Of a stretch of 64,000 nt of DNA, positions 11,741 through 22,595 are shown in pieces (position 1 is the stretch's first letter; every line of letters begins with the position of its first letter). The notes below the pieces were generated by a model, which saw nothing but the letters and a program-made list of their open reading frames with translations, was not told the origin of the DNA and ran no database searches. Source of the stretch: Cordia subcordata. Its lineage: Eukaryota; Streptophyta; Magnoliopsida; Boraginales; Cordiaceae. The translations under genes and the position numbers were made by a program. The stretch is from contig JAPTOF010000012.1 of assembly GCA_028554755.1 (NCBI GenBank), positions 6,477,501-6,541,500 on the forward strand, written 5' to 3'.

Positions 11741-12179
11741 TAGACCATTGCATTGGTCGTGTCTATATTAGTAGGCATGTCCATTTTAATGAGTCTCGTT
11801 TCCCTTATTTGTCCCTTATAGCGCCATCCCTTTCACCCCATTCCCCTAAAGTCATTCTACTCCCTGCCCCCTTGACCTTGTTGTCCTAATCCCTACGTCT
11901 CCCCTCTTCTGGATATCAACCTGCCAACGATGCCTTCTACTTCTCCCAGGTCGTAATCCCTTATGTTTGACGTAGGACAGGTAGTTCATCCTCTTCCACT
12001 ATTAGTAGTCTATCTTCCCTTACACAGTCTATCACCACCTCGTTACCAACGTCCTCCACGAGTCCTTCCCCTAACCGTCATCCTACATAAAACACACATC
12101 CGATGTAGACTAGGTTAAAAACAGGCATTCAAAAATCTAGGCAGTTATTTCCTCTCGCGCCTCCACTAACACTAGTGAG

Positions 12180-13153
12180 TCTACGTGCTTCACCTTTGCT
12201 TCCTATAGTCCACACTGGCATCATGCTATGGCCGAGGAGTTTAATGCATTCATACAAAATGAAACTTGGGTTCTTGTGCCACCTTAACCAACCAAGAATT
12301 TAGTTGGCTGTAAATGGATCTATAGAATTAAGTATAACTTTGATAGGTTAATTGAGCACTATAAGGCTCGTCTTGTTGCATAGGGTTTCATCAACAGGCA
12401 GGTATTGACTATTCTAAAATGTTTAGCCTTGTCATCAAACCCACTACCATTCATACTGTCCTATCTATAGCTGTTCTTGTGGTTGGATAATTTGTCAGTT
12501 GGATGTTAAAAATGCATTCTTTCATGGTTACTTAATTGAAGAGTTCTATATGAAACAACCCCTAGGTTTTGTTGACCTTTAACGACCTAATCATGTGTGC
12601 AAATTACAAAAAGCTCCTATGGTCTGAAACAAGCACCTCATGATTGGCTTTATTGCTTTAGTTCCTTTCTTTTATCTCATGGTTTATGTTGCAGCTCTAC
12701 TGACATTTTCATGTTTATTTCTCAATCGTCACATAGTATGCTTGTCTTGCTTCTATATGTTGATGATATTGTTTTAACTGGTAGCTCACCCTCATTGATT
12801 TTTCAGTTCATTCATACTTTTACTCGTGCCTTTGCCATGAAGGACCTAGGTGATCTCCATTATTTCCTGGGTATTCAGGTGAAACGTACCCCTCTTCCCT
12901 CTTCTTGTCTCAAGCCAAATACACCACTAATATTCTTTACAGATTTTCTATGCAAAATGCCAAACCAGTCAAAACTCCTTTACCTTCTAAATCCCAACCT
13001 TCATTAAATGATGGTGACTTGTTAGTAGAACCTACAGAATTTAGAAGTATGGTAGGGGGTTTGCAATACCTAACTCTGACTCGTCCTAACATAACTTATA
13101 CTATTAATCTGGTTAGCCAGTATATGCATGCTCCTTGTACTTCTCACTTGTAG
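12180..13153 (+). pseudogene. Copia 1 reverse transcriptase, broken
   Basis: Remnants of the RVT_2 domain: NLVGCKWIYRIKYNFDRLIE then YKARLVA and a stop (about 12300-12380); a [17 protein letters not shown] block (about 12500); KSSYGLKQAPHDW (12600-12650); and the catalytic LLYVDDIVLTG (12750-12790), followed by FAMKDLGDLHYFLGIQV. The second part continues in another frame as SQAKYTTNILYRF and RSMVGGLQYLTLTRPNITYT (12905-13153). The YVDD box is intact, but at least three frame breaks separate the blocks. Confidence 0.85.
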
Positions 13154-13586
13154 CTTGTTAAAAGAATTTTAAAGTTCTTGTGTGGCACACTTAATGAAGG
13201 ACTTTTCTTGCATGCAACACCACAGCCTTCCTTTTTTGCATATGCTGAAACAGATTAGGCAGGGTGCTTTGACAGTTGCCTATCCACAACTGGCTATTCC
13301 ACTTATCTTGGTTCCTTTCTCATTTCCTGGCAGTCCAAGAAGCAACCTATGGTTTCCTGCTCAATTTCAGAGGCTAAATACAGTGCCTTGGCTTATACTC
13401 TCGCATAAACAATTTGGATTCAAAAATTGCTTTGTGAATTGTATGCTCCTCTTTCATCTCTCGTGGTATTATATTGTGACTTTTATTCGCGAAAAGGTTG
13501 CTCAAGGTGATGTTGTGGTTCAGTATGTCCCCAAAAATTCCCAGGTTGCCGCTATACAAACAAAAGCCTTAGCATCGGGCTGCTAG
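13154..13586 (+). pseudogene. Copia 1 RNase H fragment
   Basis: It follows the reverse transcriptase directly. In mixed frames it reads KRILKFLCGTLNEG, the degraded tDADWAG/SRSTSG region (CLSTTGYST), KKQPMVSCSISEAKY, and VQYVPKNSQVAAIQTKALAS at the end. It is decayed and out of frame in several places. Confidence 0.65.
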
Positions 13587-13639
13587 CAAGAACTTAAAGC
13601 CAATCTTCACATGCAGTTGTCTATTTCCGTTCTGATTGA

Positions 13640-13757
13640 GAGGAGATATTATGGCATAGCATATAGTGTTTATATGGTGTTTATATGTAAAGGATATAAT
13701 TGTAACTTTTTACATCTTTTGTAGTATAAATACACATCAAGCACCCTCTTAGGGTGA
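13640..13757 (+). repeat. Copia 1 polypurine tract and partial 3' LTR
   Basis: GAGAGGAGATATTATGG at about 13637-13653 has the purine tract followed by an LTR-start-like T-rich sequence. Downstream, TTTTGTAGTATAAATACACA (TATA-like AGTATAAATAC) near 13720 is typical of a copia LTR promoter. The sequence then changes into dispersed repeat A, so the LTR is truncated. Confidence 0.4.
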
Positions 13758-13774
13758 AACACGATTTTTTACTT

Positions 13775-13945
13775 CTATACTTTTAACTATGTATTTAATG
13801 TAAAAGGTAGTAAGTATTTCATGAAATGTTAATGTACTTAAGTCTATTTCGCTTTACATTTGGATTAACTCTATTCTTTTTTTCCTTTTGTAAACCCTAT
13901 ATAAAATTTTGTAATTCAAAACTTGTCCAATCTAAAATTACTTAT
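13775..13945 (+). repeat. Dispersed repeat A, copy 2
   Basis: Same orientation and order as 3276-3445: TACTTTTAACTATGTATTTAA, AATGTACTTAAGTCTATTTC, ACATTTGGATTAACTCTATTC and CCAATCTAAAATTACTTAT. It starts where the copia 1 LTR remnant stops. Confidence 0.6.
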
Positions 13946-15422
13946 TAGTTAATTTGTTTAATTATAAGAAATAAGTTAATAGTTCACTTTATTTTTATTA
14001 AGTAGTTATCTTTGACACTTATTATATTTATAATTAATTCTTTTTATATACTTTCATTTAATATATCTTATTATCTATGAATATATTTTCTTTTGGTGTT
14101 TGCTATTATATTTTTATAATTTTTCTACTTTTGCTTATTTTTAAAAATTATTTTTGCATGTTAGAAAGTCATCATGTGCATTGGACATGTCTAAATCTAG
14201 TAAAACCCAAGAAAGGGGCGGAAGAGAAGAAATTGTAGTGGATCAGTTCATTGACTGACCGAAATATCACCACAAAATTCACTCACTGACTGATAGAAAG
14301 CAAACAAACCAGAAAATTATCCAAAAACAAAATATTTTCCATTTATTGAAGATGATCTTGATCCAGACTCGAGAACGAGTCTTTTCCAACCGGGGGAAAA
14401 TGACACCAAGATATTACAAGGTAAGCTCGACAAGGTACCGCAAGATGAGCTCGAAAAACGTACAACAAAAAAAGCAACAACAAGTACATACACTTTACTT
14501 GCTGAGATGATCTTTTGATCAACTTCTCGGAATAAACTGCTTTGATTAGGAAGTTACAGAAGTCTAGTTTCCAACCAAAAAAAAAAGGTGGTCAAAAATA
14601 ATATTCCAACAAGGAGTTATGGTCATTTTACCACAGATTATCAGTTTTGAGCATCATACAATAAGTTACGAGGAGAAATAACTTTTCAGCTTTCTTTTCA
14701 TTCTTTACTTGCACTTTTCACCTATATTCGCTGGTTATTGTTAAACAATTAGTTTTCTTGTCATTTCCTAACAAGTTTCATTATTTTTCATTTCCTAAGT
14801 CATGATAGAAGTGAAGTATTTACTACCATTGCATACCAAAGTTTGGGGGATTGTTCTAAACATTGTCTTTAACAAGGCCACTTCATGTCATCTATGGACA
14901 GACATTTGCAATTGAAATACACTATATTTTGAGTCTTTGTCTTGATATATTTCCTTTTGAATTTAATCGTAACTCTTAAGTGGGTTGCTTTGAGTGAAGA
15001 GTAGTGTTCATCAGGATGGTGCATTTTGTTATCTTTTATTTCTCCTTTTTTCTGGTGTCAACAAAGGCATAAACTATCTCAGTGAAATAATCTATTGCAA
15101 TCATGAAACAATGAATTATTTTTAGTCCCATTTATTTGAAATTGAAATGCACGCCTCGTTCAAGAAGCTAACTGCTACTAAATAGATGGGAATAGAAGAA
15201 CTAGCAGAAAATGAGATTTTGATCCATGTACTTTAATCACTGCAATTGGGATGGTTTGGGTTGGGTAGGGAAGAGGGGACACGGGGGGAACGTTACCCGA
15301 AAACCCCATTAGCCGTTGCTCTGCATTTTCAATTAGAACATGATCATAAGCTTATTCTGTAATTTGGTTATTGATTATTTCGTTGTCATGCCTTTCTTAT
15401 TGTTCATGTGAAACAGTGTAGT
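13946..15422. other. Intergenic, no gene seen
   Basis: AT-rich with no ORF above about 60 codons. I see no transposon termini or RNA gene. Confidence 0.55.
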
Positions 15423-15431
15423 AAAATTTAT

Positions 15432-16380
15432 AGGAAGAAAAATATTTTAGTCCTTGAGTTTTAAATACATTTTCAAATAAGTTCCTCAACTATGGAAAAC
15501 ACCTTTTTTAGTCGCTCAAGTTAATAAATAATTATTAAAACTAATAGTCAACCAATTACTTGTTAGAAAACCCAAAAATACTCTTGAGCAACTTTTATAT
15601 ATATTTGGTCTGATGTTTGTTAGCATCGCAAAATAAGTCAATTGAAAAATACTTTTCGATCAACGAAATACCTTACTTATAAATGAAGGAAAATATTTTC
15701 CAGTGGTCAAGAAAACGAAAATATTTTTTGCACAGTAACTTCCTCTCTTTTTCTTCCACTAGGCCTCGCCTTCCCCCACCCCTCCCTTAGCTCCAGCCTC
15801 AGGCAGAAACCCAACGCCACCCCTTACCCTTTTGAAAAATAAAAAAGTAAAAATAAAAATAAAATTTATTTAAATTAATCTTTAAATGATATTTTTAAAG
15901 AGCATTAGAAAAAATTAATTTTTATTTTTACATTTTTTAATGGATGGGGTGGGGTTGGGGTTGGGGTTGGGGGTGGAGATGAGAGTTGGGTAGGCCAAGT
16001 TAAAGGAAAAAAAAGGTGTTACTCCGTGGAAAATGTTTTCATCTTTTTGGCTACTGAAAAATATTTTCTTTCATTTATAATTGAAGGTTTTTTGTTCACG
16101 AAAAAATATTTTATAGTTGACTTATTTTTGGGTGCTACCAAATAATAGAAAATTAAGAAATTATTTTTTAGGAAAATATTTTCTAGCAACATACGGAACC
16201 CAAATATAATTATATAAAAGTTGTTTAAGGGTATTTTGGAATTTTCTAACAAGTCAAATGGTTGACTATTATTTTTTATAATTGTTTATTAATTTAAGTG
16301 ACTAAAAAGAATATTTTTCATAGTTAAGAGACTTATTTAAAAATTTGTTCAAAATTCAAGAACTAAAATATCTTTCTCCT
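15432..16380. mobile_element. Mutator-type foldback MITE, 949 bp
   Basis: Long inverted arms: AGGAAGAAAAATATTTTAGT at the left matches the reverse complement of the right end (AGGAGAAAGATATTTTAGTT). The pairing continues imperfectly for about 180 bp (including AATAGTCAACCA and CTTGTTAGAAAA) and then more loosely (GAAAATATTTTC blocks) to about 280 bp. The flanks carry AAAATTTAT (15423-15431) and AAAATATAT (16381-16389), an 8/9 match to the 9-bp target duplication expected for Mutator elements. The loop holds CT-rich and GGGGTTGGGG sequence; there is no transposase. Confidence 0.8.
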
Positions 16381-16389
16381 AAAATATAT

Positions 16390-17040
16390 ATAAGTAGCCA
16401 CGTCTAGCGGGATAAGACTTGGGCTGTTAGTTTGTTCTTTTTAATTTGGTATAATATAATTTAATTTGAGCACGAGGATGGCATGTCACATGGTACCACA
16501 ATGTTGCTTTTTTCATTTTTTTGCCTATGTAATCTCGATAGCACCTTGTCCTTGTTTCTTCAATTCCCCTTTTTTTCCCTATACGATTCATCATAATGCT
16601 TAAGTAGATTGTCATAATTTCTTCTTTAATATTTTCAATTATAATGCTTGTTCGGAGTGATACTGCAATTATTCTTCTTGTAAAATGTACGATGCATTGT
16701 AATACTTTGAGTGAGGTGTCACATCATTGTTTCTTTAATTTTTTTATTTTTAATTTATTCCTTAATAGTAACTATCAAACTTCTCTTTATTTTGTTTTTA
16801 TAGGTGAATGTTCACTATTGATAAATTGATGAAAAAATTCAGCAATATTGATTAACCTTCAACCTTAAATATCCTGCGCAATCCACACATTTGGGCTTAA
16901 CACACATTAGCATGATAGCAAAGAGAAGTAAAAGGGATAGGATCCAGTCCAACCAAATTTGACGACTAACCAAAACTATGCAAAAAGATACATAGACGAT
17001 AAGTAAGGAAAATGAATTTGAAGAGCAGATCAAGGTCAAT
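16390..17040. other. Intergenic, no gene seen
   Basis: AT-rich, with opposing short ORFs of 60-80 codons without recognisable domains. Confidence 0.5.
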
Positions 17041-17043
17041 TAA

Positions 17044-17306
17044 GGGCTCGTTTAAATTGATTTTTTTCATATGAAAAAGTATTTTTTTATAGGAAAAAAA
17101 GCATCTTTTTCTCTCACAAAAGTAGATTCTTTTTGCGATGAGTATTGCACTTGACTTTAAAATATATAAAAAAAAAGCTAAAACTTTGAAAAAAAAAGAG
17201 CTTAAATTCAGCCTTTTCAAATGTCATAGATTCTAACTTCTCAAACCAATTTTTTTCAAGAGTTATAGAGAAAACGTTTCAAAAAGAAGTCAATTCAAGC
17301 GAGTCC
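17044..17306. mobile_element. Tourist-like MITE, copy 2
   Basis: The ends GGGCTCGTTTAAATTGATTT and the reverse complement of AAGTCAATTCAAGCGAGTCC form an inverted repeat. It is flanked by TAA on both sides (17041-17043 and 17307-17309), the 3-bp TTA/TAA duplication of PIF/Harbinger-mobilised Tourist MITEs. Internal A/T runs match the copies at 8711 and 50758. Confidence 0.8.
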
Positions 17307-17338
17307 TAAGAATGTGTATATATCTGAATATAAATAAA

Positions 17339-17615
17339 TGTTGAAAATATTTTGAGATATGAAGATAGTCTGTGATATTCTGTAAATATTATGTTTCCTT
17401 TCATATATTATGATTGATATTCTATAAATCAATTAGAAGTGATTAGCCAATTAGCATTAATTGTGATTAGCTTACATTTGGTAGCTAGATTCCTAAATAA
17501 GGAGGACACTCTGTATAGAATAATTCATTAAGAAACACAAAAATTCATCTTTGTATCTTGTCCATGTTTTCTAATTTTCCTTTAGTCTTTATGTATCTAG
17601 TTCTTGCTTTTGACA
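17339..17615 (+). repeat. Copia 2 5' LTR (277 bp)
   Basis: It runs from TGTTGAAAATATTTTGAG to TTGCTTTTGACA (TG...CA). The AATAAGGAGGACACTC segment lies where the 3' LTR keeps a better TATATAAGG promoter box. The primer-binding site follows directly. Confidence 0.9.
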
Positions 17616-17627
17616 TGGTATCAGAGC
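17616..17627 (+). other. Primer-binding site for initiator tRNA-Met
   Basis: TGGTATCAGAGC directly abuts the 5' LTR. This is the classic copia site complementary to the 3' end of initiator methionine tRNA, used to prime minus-strand cDNA. Confidence 0.95.
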
Positions 17628-17779
17628 TACCATCCTGGTAGCCTGTGCCACTGTCATCACCCCCTTACCAATATCACCATTAGTTTTCCGCTTCCAACAA
17701 AAAAAAAAAGAAAAAAAAATTGTGTAATGGATTCTTCCAAAACATTTTCCAGTCTTTCAAAAGAAACTCAATTACAACC

Positions 17780-17920
17780 TTAAGTGGAGTGTTGGTATTG
17801 TCATGAGTATGGTCACATTGTTTAAATTGTCTTACTCGAGTTTGCTGCTTCTGTAAAAGGATAGACTGTGGTTATTTTCAAAGGGACTGTCCTCGTAACC
17901 CTGATAAACATACTCAGACA
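17780..17920 (+). pseudogene. Copia 2 gag zinc-knuckle remnant
   Basis: In frame one reads CWYCHEYGHIV then a stop (about 17791-17826), a CCHC-type start of the gag nucleic-acid-binding knuckle, and shortly after CGYFQRDCP. The sequence then jumps to LGKQPALSF, the end of the GAG-pre-integrase region, so the protease and the W-H-x-R-L-G-H motif are deleted. Confidence 0.6.
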
Positions 17921-18620
17921 TTGGGAAAACAACCTGCTCTGTCATTCGATAAAAGTGATTTTGCCTCTTCTGCTTGTTTTGATCTTATTCATTCTAATAT
18001 ATGGGGTTCATTTCCCAATCCCACTATAGTTGGTTCTCATTATTTTGTAATCTTTGTTGATGACTATTCCCATTTCACTTGGATCTATCTCATACACTAT
18101 CGATCTGATCTTTTTCGTATTTACTCTAAATTCATTGCTATGATATACACCTAATTTGGTAAACACATTAAGATCCTTAGAACAGATAATGCCATGGAAT
18201 ATAAGGAGTCCAACTTTCTTGCTCGCCTTCGTCAACATGGCGCTGTGTCACATCACTTATGTCCTTACATTTCCCAAGAGAACAGACATGCTGAGCGCAA
18301 ACACAGACACATACTTGACATCACATGTACCTTTCTGATTTCTTCCTCTTACCCTGAGCACATATGAGGAGAGGCTGCTCTTCCTATTGTCTATATCATC
18401 AATAGGTTGCCTTCTCCTACCATAAATAATTGTACACCCTATGAGCGTCTCTATAGTTTTCCACTTATCTATCATGTTTCGTTCTACTCCAAGATCATGA
18501 ATGAACTAAACTTCAACCTCGTGCTCGATTATGTTGTTTTTTGGGTTATGGTATTGACCGTAAGGGTTATCGTTGTTAGGATCTTGTCTCCAAACGTCTT
18601 CATATCTCTTATTATGTAAT
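17921..18620 (+). pseudogene. Copia 2 integrase core, broken
   Basis: FDLIHSNIWGSFPNPTIVGS and HYFVIFVDDYSHFTWIYLIH (17971-18110) cover the first catalytic Asp region. Further pieces are FGKHIKILRTDNAMEYKE (second Asp region, with TDNA) at about 18150-18210, and a corrupted HQ..CPYISQENRHAERKHRHI (third region, ERKHRH) at about 18235-18310. Frame changes and a TGA follow. It is non-functional. Confidence 0.8.
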
Positions 18621-19032
18621 TTTTTGGAAAAATAAGATGTTTTTCTCTTTGTCCTCTTTCTTTTTGCGGTATGCTTCTGCTTCTCTTATGCTATTCACTA
18701 ATCCCTCAATTTCCTTATTTCAAAATAATGATAGTGACATAGGTGTATCCCTTGCTCCTCCATCATCAATTGACACTACCATTCATGAGTCTTTCACTCC
18801 CGTTGATGAGTCCACATCTATTGTCGAGGCCCCATTTGCTCCTTCACCTAGCATTCCTATCGAGTCTGCACCTATTTCTTCACCCAATCACTCAAATGAC
18901 CCGACACCTAATCTTCCTACCAAGTCTCTTCCCCGTCACTCTACGCATGTGAAAGCAGTACCATCTCATCTCTATGACTATCACTGTTTCTCTATCGGTC
19001 TCTTTCTTCATGAACCCTAAACTTACCAAGAA

Positions 19033-19700
19033 GCTAGTTTTGATCCTCTCCGACAGCAAGCTATGAATGAGGAATTACTAGCATTGGAGACTAAACATAC
19101 TTGGGACTTAGTAGATCTCCCTGCTAGGAAGAATGTCATAGGTTGTAAATGGGTTGACAAAATCGAGACTCATTTAGATGGTTTTGTTGAAAGATATAAG
19201 GCTCGATTAATAGCAAAGGGGTTCACCCAAGAACATGGGATTGATTATGAAGAGACCTTTTCCCCAGTTGGTCGACTCACATCAGTACAAAGTCTTGTTG
19301 CTGTTGTTGCAGTTTGCTAATGGCATTTATTTCAAATGGATGTAAAAAAGGTCTTCCTTAATGGTGATCTAGCCAAAGAAGTCTACATGAAGCTCTTTCA
19401 AGGTATCCTCACTCTCCACATCAGGTTTGTCAATTGCGTAAAGCGCTCTATGGTCTTAAACATGCACCTAGGGCTTGGTTTAATAAGTTCAGTTCTGTTA
19501 TTGGTGACTTTGGTTTCACTCCAAGTGACCATGACTCAGCTTTGTTCATTCACTGCTCTACCTCTAGTATTATTATGCTTCTACTCTATGCGGATGATAT
19601 GATTATTACGGGCAGGCGACTTTTCTAGTATCTCTGATCTAAAATAGTTGCTTAGTGAGAATTTTGAAATGAAAGATTTGGGGCATAGAGGTCTTCACTG
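19033..19700 (+). pseudogene. Copia 2 reverse transcriptase, broken
   Basis: The RVT_2 domain begins cleanly: AMNEELLALETKHTWDLVDL, VIGCKWVDKIETHLDGFVER, YKARLIAKGFTQEHGIDYEE, TFSPVGRLTSVQSL, then a stop at 19318. FQMDVKKVFLNGDLAKEVYM follows. A shift leads to LRKALYGLKHAPRAWFNKF and the catalytic LLLYADDMIITG (19570-19612), with YADD in place of the more usual YVDD. The upstream linker (18637-19020) is Ser/Pro/Thr-rich, as in this family. Confidence 0.88.
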
Positions 19701-20516
19701 ATACTCTATGTTATTATCTTACACGGGAAAACTACTCTTCTGATCTTTTAGCTCAAGTTGGCGTTGCTGATAGCAAAATCGCATCTACTCCGCTTGACCC
19801 CCAGGTTCGGCTTACTTCTCTTGATGGCACACCATTTCCAGATGCTACTTTGTATCGACAGTTAGTCGAAAGTCTAATCTATCTCACTGTCACTCGCTCT
19901 GATATTTCTTATGCTGTTCATTTGATGAGTCAATTTATGTCAACCCCTCAAGCCACTCACTACACAGCTGTCTTTTGTTTCTTGACTCTTCTATGGTCTA
20001 TTTTTTTTCTGCTCAGTCCCCTTTAGTCCTTCGTGGATACTCTAATACTGATTGAGCAGGAGATCCTACTAATCGTCACTCTACGACTGGTTACTGCTTT
20101 CTTCTTGTACCTCACTCATTTCATGGAGAAGAAAAAAACAAACTGTTATGGCTCGTTCTAATACAAAAGCAGAATATCTTGCCTTGGCTGATGCGACCCA
20201 AAAGGGTATTTGGCTTAGATGGCTACTTAATGACATGAGAGTACCTCAAGATTCAGCTATTGTACTCTATTATGAGAACTAGAGTGCCATTCAGATTGCC
20301 CACAACAATGTTTTTCATGAAAGGACACAATACATTGAGGATGATTGTCATTTCATCCAACAACATGTTGCTAATGGCACTACTCGTCTTCACTATATTT
20401 CTTCTGCTAATCAGCTAATAGATATCATCACCAAAGTTCATCCTCCAGCACAACATAAGGACTTGGTTGCCAAATTAAAGCTAGTTTCTTTCATACCACC
20501 TTGACTTTGAGGAGGG
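19701..20516 (+). pseudogene. Copia 2 RNase H region, broken
   Basis: Remnants in order: YLTRENYSSDLLAQVGVADSK; RLTSLDGTPFPDATLYRQLV and IYLTVTRSDISYAVHLMSQF; GYSNTD then a stop then AGDPTNRHSTTGYCF; ARSNTKAEYLALADATQKG; and HYISSANQLIDIITKVHPPA. The catalytic-site neighbourhood D-x-A-G/D is disrupted by TGA. The purine tract TTGAGGAGGG (20507-20516) ends the region. Confidence 0.8.
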
Positions 20517-20578
20517 TATTGAAGATATTTTGAGATATGAAGATATTTTGTAAATGTTATGTTTCTTCTTTTTTATAT

Positions 20579-22378
20579 TGATGTGTTGTATTTTTGTATG
20601 TGTTTGCATCGTCATTTACCTATGATTAAGAGGTGTTTTGAGCTTTAATAGATACATTAATATAATACATATGCTACAGGTTAGCCTAAGCGCATACAAG
20701 TGTACATAGTTGAGTTTAAGGATAAATGCTACACTAATGCATGTTTATTTCTTGTATTTGGTGAAGTTAGGTCAAAGTGCCAGACTTGAATTGATGGAGA
20801 ATTAATGTTGGAGGCAAGCTCAAGGTGTTCAAGATGTGGGAGAAACATAAAATGAGTTTTTGGAGACAACGGGGGAAGAAAGAAGCAACCGGGACTAAAC
20901 AAACGCAACTCCAGAAAATTGGCCACATCTCTGACCTGGCCGGTCAATCCCCTCCCCAGACCAAAAGCTAAGCCCATTTGGGCCGATCGACCTCAGGGCT
21001 GGGCCGGTCGACCGGCTAAGGCCCCCGGCTGGTCGCATTTGCTGCACTATTTAAGCTCCACTTCAACCCTTTTTGAGAAGTTTTTTAAGCCATTTTTTAA
21101 TCCTTTTCACCAGCACCATTACACACACATAAAAAACCCTAACTCACCCACCTCACACATACATTTTCATCTAGATTCAAGCTTCTTTAGAGGATTCAAA
21201 CACTTGGATTAGAGTTTGCTCAAAGGATTTGCACAAAAGTTGCTAAGATGAAAGGGGAGTTTCCTATTCTCTCTTTCATCATATTTTCTATTAGGGTGAT
21301 TTAGCTTATGTAATGGGATGATTATATACTCTTTTGTTATGGGATTTGATGGCTTAATATATATATGCTTTTTTCGTATTGCTCAAATGGCTAGCTTCTC
21401 ATTCATGTCTAAGTGTTTGATAAAATGCCTAGATGAATAGCATATATATAAATTGATGTCTATTTACTACTAAACACTTTTAATTCATTCTATAATCATG
21501 CGGATATGTTTGTGAGTGGATTTTATGAAGTGGGTAATGTTTATATTCATGTCTATGTGCATGCTTGCATGCCTAGTAGTGAATATGACCTCAATAATGC
21601 ATACACGTTGGTTCTTAATTGCTTGAAATGGTGTAATCCAAGCATGACGATATTTGGTAGTCGAATAGGTTCCTTTATTTGCGCACACCTTGGCCTAAAA
21701 CATGTATGAATTCGCTAATAAGTCAAATCACGCTATAGTAATCCTAGAACGATGGCACGTAATTTAGGACTAGCCTAGGTCAAATCTCCTTTGGCTTTAA
21801 ATCTAGCATAGGTTTTCGAGTAAATTTAGTTGACCTTAGCGACACTAAGCCATAACGTACTAAGGTAGGTTCATTTTCAGTTACCTAAGAAGTTAGTTAG
21901 TCACCCTTAAGGCCCTAGGACATAAGGACCTCACCGTAGCTCTAAGAGGCACTGCCTAGGGACGGACCCACACCAAGTTGTAGGGAGAAATTAGGGTACT
22001 AGTTAACAACCTAGTTAAGAGCAATCAATAATTAAGCCATCCCTTATAATCCCATAGCATTTGAGTCTAGAATCACCTATTAACAAACTAAAGTCACCTT
22101 AACCTATTCCAATTATTAGTTCTCTCTAGATAATTTGTCCCCTTATTTTCCATTCCCATAGTATAATTTTGTTTCCTTTAATTAGAGCTCCCGTAAATCC
22201 AAAAACTCCAAAAATATGTTTAGTCTAGGTTTTCTTTTAGGCTCTCTAAGACACACACATAGAATCCGTTCCATAAAATAGCCTCCCCGTGGTTCGTCAC
22301 CCGATCTCACACATGCTACACTACACCGATCCACGCGCTTGCAGGGCTTTAGAGCTTCCGCACTCCAGAGACACACCA
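20579..22378 (+). mobile_element. Solo LTR, 1.8 kb, nested in copia 2
   Basis: It begins TGATGTGTTG and ends GAGACACACCA (TG...CA with short inverted ends), flanked by TATAT on both sides (20574-20578 and 22379-22383). Removing it with one TATAT restores alignment of the copia 2 LTRs. There is no internal coding region, primer site or second LTR, so it is a solo LTR left by LTR-LTR recombination. It contains a GC-rich promoter module (about 20935-21040), a TATTTAA box at 21049-21055 and a leader with AAAAAACCCTAACTCACC. The parent family is unidentified (Ty3 or copia). Confidence 0.82.
20990..21055 (+). promoter_or_regulatory. GGTCGACC-type LTR promoter module with TATA box
   Basis: GGGCCGGTCGACCGGCTAAG (from 21001) followed by GCCCCCGGCT, with a related GGCCGATCGACCTC just upstream, ends about 20 bp before CTATTTAAGC. 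The module closely resembles those at 63611-63690 and 60750-60895. The TATA box position is an inference from sequence. Confidence 0.5.
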
Positions 22379-22595
22379 TATATTATGATTGATATTTTGT
22401 AAATTAATTACAAGTGATTAGCCAATGAACATTAATTGTGATTAACGTATATTTGGGAGCTATACTCCTATATAAGGAGGACACTTTATACAGAACAATT
22501 CATTAAGAAATACAAAAATTTCTCTTTGTATCTTGTCCATGTTTTCTAATTTTTCTCTGTTCTTTATGTATCTAGTTCTTACTTTCGACAATAAA

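Larger units (their letters stand above)
10747..13757 (+). mobile_element. Copia retrotransposon 1, decayed, lacking 5' LTR and gag
   Basis: A Ty1/copia pol order is recognisable across three frames: GAG-pre-integrase, integrase, linker, reverse transcriptase, RNase H, then a short LTR-like end. No 5' LTR, primer-binding site, gag or protease is visible upstream; sequence before 10747 is unrelated AT-rich DNA. There are many in-frame stops and frameshifts. The element is an old, truncated copy and cannot transpose. Confidence 0.85.
17339..22590 (+). mobile_element. Copia retrotransposon 2, both LTRs, with nested solo LTR
   Basis: A complete-ended Ty1/copia insertion: 5' LTR, tRNA-Met primer-binding site, gag/pol remnants, purine tract, 3' LTR. 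The flanking 5-mers ATAAA (17334-17338 and 22591-22595) are identical and mark the target duplication. The interior lacks most of gag, the protease and much of the GAG-pre-integrase region, and pol has many stops. The 3' LTR is split by a 1.8-kb solo LTR. The two LTRs differ at roughly one base in ten by eye, so the insertion is not recent. Confidence 0.92.
20517..22590 (+). repeat. Copia 2 3' LTR, split by an insertion
   Basis: The left part 20517-20578 begins TATTGAAGATATTTTGAG (the TG has mutated to TA). The right part resumes at 22379 as TATATTATGATTGATATT and ends ACTTTCGACA at 22590. Joined, the two parts align along the 277-bp 5' LTR. The right part retains CTATATAAGGAGGACAC, a TATA-type promoter. 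Confidence 0.9.

Noticed and set aside
16019..16252. 77-codon minus-strand ORF
   Set aside because: It lies entirely inside the foldback MITE arm and loop; Phe/Lys/Asn-rich composition reflects AT bias.
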